Source of the DNA: Clostridia bacterium | Lineage (GTDB): Bacteria > Bacillota > Clostridia > UMGS1883 | Length of the DNA: 16,333 bases | Assembly: GCA_021202495.1 (NCBI GenBank) | Contig: JAJQCX010000039.1 | Location: 1-16,333, forward strand | Direction: 5' to 3' | Part shown: one piece after another, positions 1 through 8,300 of the stretch | How the letters are laid out: each line of letters begins with the position of its first letter | Numbering within the stretch: position 1 is the first letter of the stretch | Made by a program: the position numbers and the translations under genes | The notes under the pieces: generated by a model | What the model was told of the DNA's origin: nothing | The model's input: only the letters and a program-made list of their open reading frames with translations | Database searches by the model: none

Positions 1-26
1 GCGGGGGCGAGCCCCCGCCCTACGAA
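1..26. repeat. GC-rich palindromic repeat, partial copy at window edge
   Basis: The window opens inside a palindrome: GCGGGGG (1-7), loop CGAG, CCCCCGC (12-18), followed by CCTACGAA. Nearly the same unit recurs at 10621-10647 (GGCGGGAGCGAG, then CCCCCCGCCCTACGA). It is non-coding and intergenic and is best read as the end of a dispersed repeat that begins outside the window. Its function is unknown. Confidence 0.6.
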
Positions 27-176
27 TCAATACGGAGAGGAAACTTGCAGAAATTATCGTGTATAAAGTTTTAACTGAGACATGGCGCTACAATTAAGAT
101 GGCGAAGGATTTTTCGTTAGGCATTCCGTTTAAATAAAAAGTAGTGCTGCTGCCGTGAACAAATTCAGCGTAATTA

Positions 177-205
177 TTGACTTTTGGGTTAATTTTTGAT
201 ATACT
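177..205 (+). promoter_or_regulatory. Sigma-A promoter of the AraC-regulator operon
   Basis: The -35 box is TTGACT (177-182) and the -10 box is TATACT (200-205), with exactly 17 bp between them. Transcription should start near 212, just after a TGTACA palindrome (205-210). It lies 51 bp ahead of the first regulator start. It also shows that the in-frame TTG at 196, which lies upstream of the predicted start of the RNA, cannot be the translation start. Confidence 0.75.
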
Positions 206-255
206 GTACACAGGAGGAATTTTTAAGCGAGGGGCAAGATGAAGGGGAGAGAGAC

Positions 256-1062
256 ATGGATTTGGATAATGCTTATCTGCATGTTTTTTATGCCACGCTG
301 CAGGAGAGAGAGGTAGGCGCGAGATGGTGGATGGACGACGAGTCGCTGGGGTACAGCAATCTCATGCTTATAAAACGCGGGGCGGCGAGAATGGTGCGAA
401 ACGGGGAGGAGATCGTGGCGCACGAGAGGGATTTGATATTTTACGACAACGGAGACAGACGCTTTTCCGAAAATCTGACGGATGAAAAAATTGAGATATA
501 CGGAATAAATTTTGACTACTGCTTTCCCGATAAGGCGGGGGTGTACAAGCCGACCGACGAAAAGCTCAATTTGCCGTTTCGGACGCACATTGACACAAAG
601 GAAAGCTTTAATTTGCTGTGCGAAAGATTTGACGAGGCGATAAAATACGCGGAGGTAAAATCGGCGAAAAACTGTTTTATCGCGTCGAACATTTTGCGGG
701 ATATGCTGAAGCTTATCGTGAAGGTCGCGGGAAAAACGCGGTATAAATATTCGGACATTATAAGAGTGGACAAGGTGAAGGAATATATCGGCATAAACTG
801 GAATTGTGATATTTCGCTTGACGAAATGGCGGACGTTGCGGGAGTTTCGGCGGCGTTCTTTTCGAGCATGTTTAAAACGCAGACGGGGAAAACGCCGGTG
901 GAATACCTTTCGGAGGTCAGAATGGGAAAAGCGGTGCAGTTTTTGCAGAGCGGGAAGAGCGTGGCGGAAACGGCAAAGCTTTTGGGCCATTCCGACGCGG
1001 CGTATTTCAGCAGGGTGTTTAAAAAAATTTACGGCTGCAGCCCGAAGGCATATAAGATGTAA
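256..1062 (+). CDS. AraC/XylS-family transcriptional regulator 1
   Basis: A 268-residue regulator in the AraC layout. An N-terminal beta-rich, cupin-like sensor region (about 1-130) contains GYSNLMLIKRGAARMV and RDLIFYDNGDRRF. A linker follows, then a C-terminal double helix-turn-helix domain (about 175-268) with ISLDEMADVAGVSAAFFSSMFK and the family-typical GHSDAAYFSRVFKKIYGCSP. Family knowledge says the N-domain senses a small ligand, usually a sugar, and the C-domain binds promoter DNA. I chose the ATG at 256 because AAGGGGAG sits 6 nt upstream and the resulting N-terminus (MDLDNAYLHVFY) aligns with that of the next gene (MDINRLYMVFEW). The longer TTG frame from 196 lies within the promoter. 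The next regulator starts 14 nt downstream, so the two form an operon. The likely target is the large secreted protein at 2318, which is an inference from proximity. The ligand is unknown. Confidence 0.88.
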   Translation: MDLDNAYLHVFYATLQEREVGARWWMDDESLGYSNLMLIKRGAARMVRNGEEIVAHERDLIFYDNGDRRFSENLTDEKIEIYGINFDYCFPDKAGVYKPTDEKLNLPFRTHIDTKESFNLLCERFDEAIKYAEVKSAKNCFIASNILRDMLKLIVKVAGKTRYKYSDIIRVDKVKEYIGINWNCDISLDEMADVAGVSAAFFSSMFKTQTGKTPVEYLSEVRMGKAVQFLQSGKSVAETAKLLGHSDAAYFSRVFKKIYGCSPKAYKM

Positions 1063-1076
1063 GGAGGGCGGGAAGA

Positions 1077-1910
1077 ATGGATATAAACAGGCTGTACATG
1101 GTTTTTGAATGGGCGGACGACAGCATATATTGGCCGAACGGAGTTATAGACGATGCAGTTACGTTTGACAATATTTCGTTTGTCTGCAAAGGAGAGGTCA
1201 AAGCCGTTTTCGACGGGGAGGAGAGAATCCTCAAAAGGGGCGATTTTGCATATTACAGATGCGGCGATCACAGAATCATCAAAAGGATTGAGGGCGGCGA
1301 GGAGCTTTTGAGCTTCGGCATAAATTTTTACCACTGTATGCCAAACAAGATAAACGGGGTTTGGGTCATTGACGAGGTGCGGCTGCCGTTTGAAAAGGTA
1401 GAAACCGTGCCCGACGACGGAACGATTGAGGAGCTTGTGGATTTGATGTGGAAAATGGTTGCGATAAACAGAAACCAAAACGCGCAGGCGATGTACACGG
1501 CGGTCGGTTATTTGAAAAGGATGCTGACGATTCTTTCCGAAAAGAAGCTTTCGAGCGTGGAAACGCTGCAATTCGGCAACGCGACGAGGGTGGCGCAGAC
1601 GAAGGAATACATAAAAAAGAACTATCGAAAAAATGTGAACATCGCGGCGATTGCCGAGGCGATAGGCATTTCGCAGGCGTATTTGATAAAATTGTTCAAG
1701 GCGGAGACGGGCATGACGCCGCAGACTTATTTGACGAGTGTGCGGGTGGACAAGGCAAAGGAGCTTTTGAAAAGGGGCGTGAGAGCTTCCGACGTTGCGG
1801 AAATGGTGGGCTACAGCGATACTGTCTATTTCGGCAAGCTGTTTAAAAAGTGCGTCGGAAAGACGCCAAAGCAGTTTGCGGAGGAACATGCGGGGGAGCG
1901 TACCGCGTGA
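1077..1910 (+). CDS. AraC/XylS-family transcriptional regulator 2
   Basis: A 277-residue AraC-family regulator, paralogous in layout to the gene before it. Its beta-rich N-terminal sensor region has ISFVCKGEVKAVFDGEERIL and RGDFAYYRCGDHRI, and a FGINFYHCMPNK stretch matches YGINFDYCFPDK in regulator 1. The C-terminal HTH domain (about 176-267) contains VNIAAIAEAIGISQAYLIKLF and VGYSDTVYFGKLFKKCVGKTP. The start is set by AAGGAGGG about 9 nt before the ATG, overlapping the stop codon of the first regulator. Both genes presumably come from the promoter at 177. The pair could act as homologous regulators with different ligands or as a heteromeric switch; the sequence does not decide this. It is the last gene before the secreted-protein promoter. 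Confidence 0.88.
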   Translation: MDINRLYMVFEWADDSIYWPNGVIDDAVTFDNISFVCKGEVKAVFDGEERILKRGDFAYYRCGDHRIIKRIEGGEELLSFGINFYHCMPNKINGVWVIDEVRLPFEKVETVPDDGTIEELVDLMWKMVAINRNQNAQAMYTAVGYLKRMLTILSEKKLSSVETLQFGNATRVAQTKEYIKKNYRKNVNIAAIAEAIGISQAYLIKLFKAETGMTPQTYLTSVRVDKAKELLKRGVRASDVAEMVGYSDTVYFGKLFKKCVGKTPKQFAEEHAGERTA

Positions 1911-1976
1911 AATCGTCAAAAGAAGATGCGGGGGCAAGTTTCGGCTAAAACTTTACGTTGCGGTGACAAACAGGAA

Positions 1977-2024
1977 CGAACGCGCTCGCGCGTTCGATTA
2001 TACGCGCAGCTCGCGCGGGCGGGG
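1977..2024. repeat. Dispersed GC-rich palindromic repeat, copy 1
   Basis: The unit begins with a hairpin, CGAACGCG (1977-1984), loop CTCG, CGCGTTCG (1989-1996), and continues through ATTATA, CGCGCAGCTCGCGCG and GGCGGGG. Positions 1988-2024 are identical over 37 bp to 10518-10554. A shorter related copy lies at 16194-16235. All copies are intergenic. The similarity may continue here to CGCCCTTACAA near 2032-2043, resembling the CGCCCTACGA ends at 16-26 and 10639-10647. Confidence 0.8.
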
Positions 2025-2053
2025 CATGATGCGCCCTTACAACGTTGTTTCCG

Positions 2054-2078
2054 TGTTCAGCCGCGAATCGGCTGAACA
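2054..2078. other. Perfect 10-bp hairpin without a T-tract
   Basis: TGTTCAGCCG (2054-2063) and CGGCTGAACA (2069-2078) pair perfectly around the loop CGAAT. The following bases (GTAATGGGG) are not a T-run, so it is not a canonical terminator. It could be an RNA processing site, a 3' stabiliser for the regulator mRNA, or a DNA-binding site. Confidence 0.5.
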
Positions 2079-2106
2079 GTAATGGGGGAATGTGTACAAA
2101 AAGGAG

Positions 2107-2120
2107 GTTTAAATTTAAAC
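2107..2120. promoter_or_regulatory. 14-bp perfect AT-rich palindrome
   Basis: GTTTAAATTTAAAC is a perfect palindrome. Its half AGTTTAAAT recurs at 2166-2174 in the same upstream region. It lies about 95 bp upstream of the -35 box of the large gene. It could be a regulator site, but simple AT-rich palindromes also arise by chance. Confidence 0.3.
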
Positions 2121-2176
2121 TTCTTTGTGCATATTGCCCCGAATTTATTAAAAAATAATCCAAAAAGTTTAAATCC

Positions 2177-2193
2177 GTACAATAAGATTGTAC
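2177..2193. promoter_or_regulatory. Operator-like inverted repeat upstream of the secreted-protein promoter
   Basis: GTACAAT (2177-2183), spacer AAG, ATTGTAC (2187-2193) form a perfect 7-bp inverted repeat ending 20 bp upstream of the -35 box at 2214. A TGTACA core recurs at 2189-2194, at 2093-2098 and at 205-210 beside the regulator promoter. The position suits an activator site for an AraC-type protein. AraC sites are more often direct repeats, so assignment to the neighbouring regulators is only inference. Confidence 0.45.
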
Positions 2194-2213
2194 AAATTTT
2201 TTATTTTGCGACA

Positions 2214-2242
2214 TTGCGGAAGGGTTGAAAATCCGCTATAAT
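2214..2242 (+). promoter_or_regulatory. Promoter of the secreted polysaccharide-active protein
   Basis: TTGCGG (2214-2219) and TATAAT (2237-2242) are separated by 17 bp. The -10 is perfect and the -35 is weak in its last three bases, as expected for an activator-dependent promoter. The RNA should start near 2249, giving a leader of about 69 nt that contains AGGAGG nine bases before the ATG. Confidence 0.7.
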
Positions 2243-2317
2243 TTAGACATCTCAGTATGGTCGGAGGAAGAGCGACGGTAAACATCTTCAAAAAAATATT
2301 ACAGGAGGAGAGGCAAC

Positions 2318-5300
2318 ATGAAAAATTCCGCAACGAAGCGAACACTGGCGCTGTTATTGAGCATGATATTCTTCGTATGCTCGGCAGGTCTGACGGCGTT
2401 CGCGGCAGAAGGGGATGTAAAAACGGCGCGCATCGAGGTTTTTGCCAACGCATATACGCAGGCAAATTCCGGAGATACGGTGTGCAGCACCTCGAGTTAT
2501 CTTTTGATAAGTAACTACAACGAGGAGTACGACTTCGGAAGTACCGGCAAGGCAGCCGGCACAAGACGCAGAACATATTTGAAATTCGATATGGCTGCAA
2601 TCGACTATTCGGAAATAGAGAGCGCTGTACTGCATCTTTATTTCCAGCAGTGCTCCAACACCGGAACACGCGTTACGATGGTGTTCCCGGTTTCGACGGA
2701 TTGGAGCGCGGACACGATAACTTGGAACAACGCACCCGATGCGTATGATTACTTGGAAGTGGACTACATCGGCACGGCTACAAACTCGCGTGCCACAACG
2801 GGAGCTTGGACGGAGATTGATATTTCCGAGTACTTCCAAACTCTTGAAGCCGATTTGGCGGAGGTGGACTTGGCGCTCTACTGCGATACGGCGGCAAACT
2901 ACATTTCGTCGATGGAAACAGGCGACGGCAATGCGCCCTACATTGAAGTGACATACAAAGAGGGCGACGGAGTGAGCGACATCGTAAGAGACGATATCAC
3001 ACTCAAGGTTCTGGACACAAACGGCAACACTCTCGTAGCCGATGAGGTTATAACAAGCGTTGTTGAGGGACGCAAATACACCTACAGCGAGACTATCGAT
3101 GAGTTGATGAGCCTTAACGGAAAGCTCTATCAGTTCGACCGCGACGCGTCGACGACGGAGATAGCGAGCGTTTCGGAAGAGGACAATGTGGTGACGCTCA
3201 TCTATGAAGAGCTGGCAACCGACGAGGACGGATTTTATACCGCGGAGGTTTACGCGTTTGAAGATGCTTACAATGCGGCAAACGATGCGGACACCGTACA
3301 GGACAGCTCGAAGACGCTGACGCTTTCGGGAACGGAAGGCTCGGCGGCGGCAAAGACGATACGTAACGGTTACTTCAAGTTTGACATTTCGATGCTCAAC
3401 TATAAGATAATCGAAAGCGCAACATTTGACTTTAACGTTACGAGCTCGACAAACTCGGGCGAGAGAACATCGACGCTTTACGCGACTGAAACCGACTGGT
3501 CGGATGAGACGCTGACATATAACAATGTGCCTGAGGTTACCTCGGACGCGTTGGGATCGGATGTTTTCATCAACGGAACGACCGGTCACAGGCAGATTGA
3601 CATTTCGTCTTACATGAACGGACTTTCGCGCGGAGTTGAAACGGTTTCGTTCAGAATGGACGTAAACACCGGCGCGAACACCGTGACCGCGTGCGACGCG
3701 CAGGACGGCAACGGCGCAAAGCTCATCTTGAAGTTCTCGGTTCTTGAGGACGGTTACGAAGAGCAGTATGCGGACGTGACGATAAAGACCGTTGACGAAA
3801 ACGGCAGCCGTTTGAAGGCGGATGAAATTGTGAAGGACGTTGAAATCGGACGTACATATTACTATACCGAAACTCCCGACACATTCTTCAGAACAGAGAC
3901 TACGGACTACATATACAGCGAAAAGGACTCCACGCTTTCGGCAAAGGTTGAGAGTGACGGCGCGACGATAATCATTGTGTATAATTCCTTGGAGGACGGT
4001 ACGCTGAGCGACTTGACAATCGAGACGGTGACAAGCGACGGCGTTGAGCTTGCGGACGCGCAAAGCGTTGAAGCGCTTTACGTAGGCGAGACATACTACT
4101 ACACCGACGACATTGATTGGGTTATCGAAAAAGACGGCGTGAGCTACGGCTTCAGCTCGACATATTCCACTCTTTCAAAGGAAGTGGAGGTTGACGCGGC
4201 AAACAACGTGATAAGCCTTGTTTACAAGCCGATAAGCACATCGACCGAGACCGGAACGAAGACCGCTACGCTTGAAGCTTTCATGGATAACTACACTGAA
4301 AGCACAAGCGCGGACACGGTTATGGACGATTCAAGTGCTTTGATTATTTCGAGCCTTGAGGGTGAAGACCCGGCGCTTGCAGACCGCGACGCGCTTATAA
4401 AGTTCGACCTTTCGGACATAGCGTATGAGCGCATCACATCGGCGACGCTGAACTTCTACATCAACAAGGGCACGAACACGGGCGACAGAAATACTTATGT
4501 GACGGCGACGGCATCGAGTTGGACAGACGGCGACGTTACTTGGAACAACGCTCCCGGGCGCGGCGAGGTTATCGGATATGTTACAAGCGCAAAGACGAGC
4601 AGCGGCAAAGCATATTCGGTTGACGTGACAAGCTTTATCGAAAATCTTGTCTCCGGCGAGGCTGAGGTTTCGTTCAGACTTTACTGCGACAACGGCGCGG
4701 TTTACATCGCATCGCAGGACGCAGCTGACGGCAACGCGGCAACGCTTGAAATTACCTACGTTGAAGGCAGCGCTTCGGAGGTTCCGAGAGGCAGCGTTAT
4801 AATAAGAACGGTTGACGACGACGGCAATGTTATTCTTGACGACGTTGACGCGGGAGACATTGTTGCGGGCAGAGAATATGTTTATGATGAAACTCCGTCG
4901 GCAATCATGACAATAGACGGCAAGGTTTACTCATACAACAGCGACGCATCCGTAAAGTCGCTCACTGTTGAGGCAGATACCGAAAATTACATATACATTG
5001 TATATGACTATGTTCCGATTTATTCGGGCGAAGAAAACAGCATCAGCATAGGCGCGACGGACGACGCGTTTATAGACGATGCTTCAAAGCAGGTTGACAC
5101 GGTTCAGGACGCGTCAAAGACGCTTCTGATAACGGGTGTTAACGGCTCCGGCAAGGCAAACTCGACAAGAGAAGCGATGGTTAAATTCGACCTGTCGTTC
5201 TTGGACATTGCATCTGTAACAAGCGCGACGTTTAAGGTTTACATCACAACTTCTTCCAACGAGGGCAGCAGAACGATGTCGGTTTATCCGCAGACGAACG

Positions 5301-8300
5301 ACTGGAGCGGCGACACCGTAACGTGGAACAACGCCCCCGAATATGACACAAGCGAAATTCTTGGCAGCAGCACATATTCAAAGGGCACTGTCGGCTGGGT
5401 TGAGTTTGATATAACCGATTATTTGAACAGCCTTGAGAGCTTGGACGAGTTCTCGCTCAGAATCGGGGCTGACACTGCGGTTACATATTTCAGCTCCGTT
5501 GCTTCGGGAGAAAACGTTCCCACACTTGAGCTGACATTTGTGGCAGCGGGTGAGGAAGAGGAAAAGACGTATGCCGATGTAACCGTAAGAATGGTTGACA
5601 TCGACGGTAACGACATCTATGATCCCGAAGTATATCAGGGCATAGTAGGACGTAAGTTTACAACTCCGACCGAAATACCGGAAAGATTTGAAAAGGACGG
5701 ATACGCATACGTTTACGACGCGGCAAGCTCCGTTGAATCGATAAATGTAACAGAGGACGGAGACAATGAAATCCTCTTGGTTTACAAGAAATATGTGGCG
5801 GACAGATTCTATTCGGACGAAATTCTTGCATCCGACAATGCGTGGATGAACGCTTCGGCGTCCTCCACGGTGCAGGACAGCTCGTCAAGCCTCATTATTT
5901 CGAGCACGGCGGGCGACGACCCGGCGCTTGCGATAAGAAACGCGCTCTTAAAGTTTGACCTGTCATACATAAACTATGAGAGCATAACCTCGGCAAAGCT
6001 CAAGATCTACATAACAGCTGCGACAAACTCGGCTGAAAGAGAGACGAGCGTTTATGTGGCATCGTCCTCGGATTGGTCGTCCGACAGCGTAACGTGGAAC
6101 AATTCGCCGAGCGCAAAGGGCAGCGCGATAGGTTCGGTAGCCTTCTCGGGCGGCACGACCGGCTGGCAGGAAATCGATCTTACGGAATACTTTGAAACGA
6201 TTGAAGAAGGAACAGGCGAAATAACCCTCAGACTCAGCGTTGACACGGCTTGCAACTACATTGCGGCAGTCGGCGCGGGCGAGGACACGGCTCCGAGACT
6301 TGATGTTGACTACATCGAACAGGAAGGCTCGGTACGCTCCGACATCACTCTTCGCATTCTCGACCAGGAAGGCAATCAGCTTATAGCGGATGAGATTATT
6401 GAAGAAGACGTTCCTGTGGATCGTGAATGGGCATACAAGGAAACACCGGACGACATAATCAGCGTTGACGGCGAGTCGTATATTTACGCTCCCGACCGCT
6501 CGACACTCAGCGTGACGGTTGTTGACGGTGAAAACTATATTATACTTGTATACATCAAGGAAACCTCGGGTGAGGATATAGACATCACTCTTAAGGTTGA
6601 GGACGACACGTTTATCAACGAGAGCGATCCGGATACGGTTCAGTCGCATACGAGCTATCTTCTGTCGACGTCTTTGTCAGGCAGCGATCCCGCGCTTGCG
6701 ACGAGAGACACGCTTCTCAAGTTCAACCTGGCTGACATCAATTTCAGCGAGATTAAGAGCGCGACGCTGCGCATGTATGTAACGCAGGCGACGAACAGCT
6801 CGAGCCGCACAATGACGGCTTATGAGATTGACAGCAGTTGGAGCGGCACGACGGCAACATGGAACAACGCTCCCGCTAAGGGCGAAGAGCTCGGCAGCGT
6901 AACCTTCAGCGCAGGCAGCACCGGTTGGAAGGAAATTGACATAACAGACTACATGAATACTCTTGATTCTTCTACCGTTGACCTTTCGTTCAGAATTGCG
7001 TCGAGTACGGCTGCGAACTACATCGCATCCATCGGCGGCGGCACCGGCAATGAGGCACAGCTTGTGCTCACATATGTGAACGACGGTACGGCGGCAGTGA
7101 AGGAAAGAACGAGCGTTTACCTGAAGCTTATGGATTCCGAAGGAAACCTTCTTGAGGATGCGGGCGTTATCGCCGAAAACATCGTAGTGGGATCAACCTA
7201 CAGCTACAGCGGCGACATTGAAAAGTATGTGCAATACAACGGAAAGTCATATGCTTATTCATCATCGCTCTCGACAACGAGCGTAAAGGTTACAAGCGGA
7301 GTAGTGAACACTATCATACTTGTTTACGAATTCGCAACCGACGGCAGCATTATTGAGGCGACAATCACGGTAAGCGAGGACGCTTATGTTGACGACGGCT
7401 CACCGGATACGGTTATGAGCACAACGTCTTACCTCTTGGCGACAGGTACCGAGGGCGGCAACGGCGCGAAGAGCAACAGAGACCCGCTTTTGAGATTTGA
7501 TCTTTCGGAATATCAATATTCGCACATTTACGAAGCGAAGCTGAGAGTTTACGTAAATCAGTCGAACAACAGCACGACGAGAGTTACGACGGCGTACCCG
7601 ATATATGACGAGTGGAGCGCTTCAACGGTAACGTGGAACAACGCGCCTTCGTACAGCGAATCCGAGGCAATGGGCAGCATGTCCTTTGCGAACGGCACGA
7701 CCGGATGGCAGGAGATTGACGTTTCGGACTACTTTGCGGAGATGGACTACACCGATGAATTCTCCTTCCGCCTTGTCACCGACACGGGCGCAAACTACCT
7801 TGCATCGCTTGCCGCAAACGACGGCAACGCGGCACAGCTCTACATCGTTTACGCGGAAGGCGAGCCGACAATACGCCCGAGAGGAACGGTTGTTGTTAAG
7901 ACTGTCGACGAAAACGGCAATCAGCTTGCGGAAGACATAACGATTAAGAGAGTTTTGGCAGATCAGGAATATACCTACACAGGAACGACAACGGCGGTAT
8001 ACAGCGACGGCGACGTTAGGAGAACATTCAACGCGGAGCTTTCGACGCTGACAGTGACGATTGTCGCAGATGAAGAGAACATAATTACACTTGTTTACAC
8101 GCCTGTTTCGGCGGACGACATATTTGACGGATATGTAATCGACGATGAAGGCAGCTGGTGCTGGTTTGCGGATTCACGCTCGCTGCACCATGACAACGAG
8201 GAACTCGGTATTAACAATACCTATGTGGGATATATCGACGTTCACGGCTCGATAAAGGCAATGCAGTATAACCACAACACGGACGAAATATCGTATGTGC

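Larger units (their letters stand above)
1911..2317. other. Intergenic region between the regulators and the secreted-protein gene (407 bp)
   Basis: No coding sequence is supported here. In order it holds a GC-rich dispersed repeat (1977-2024), a 10-bp perfect hairpin (2054-2078), a 14-bp AT palindrome (2107-2120), an operator-like inverted repeat (2177-2193), a promoter (2214-2242) and a 5' leader of about 70 nt with AGGAGG at 2303-2308. No T-tract terminator follows the regulator operon, so some read-through into the large gene is possible. Confidence 0.6.

Noticed and set aside
196..255. Longer first-regulator start at TTG 196
   Set aside because: It overlaps the -10 box and lies before the predicted transcription start. 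The ATG at 256 has a good ribosome binding site and matches the N-terminus of the paralogue.
239..319. Possible 26-codon leader peptide from ATG 239
   Set aside because: It is out of frame with the regulator, its distance from AGGAGG (212-217) is too long, and the composition is that of a shifted coding frame.
2354..4063. 569-codon minus-strand open frame inside the large gene
   Set aside because: It is antisense to repetitive modules with strong codon bias, and its Arg/Val/Cys-rich translation has no recognisable fold. The plus-strand frame has a signal peptide and known domains.
2423..8104. Possible CRISPR or DNA-level tandem repeat array
   Set aside because: The periodicity is at protein level (about 257 residues) with diverged nucleotide sequence. 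There are no short identical repeats with unique spacers.
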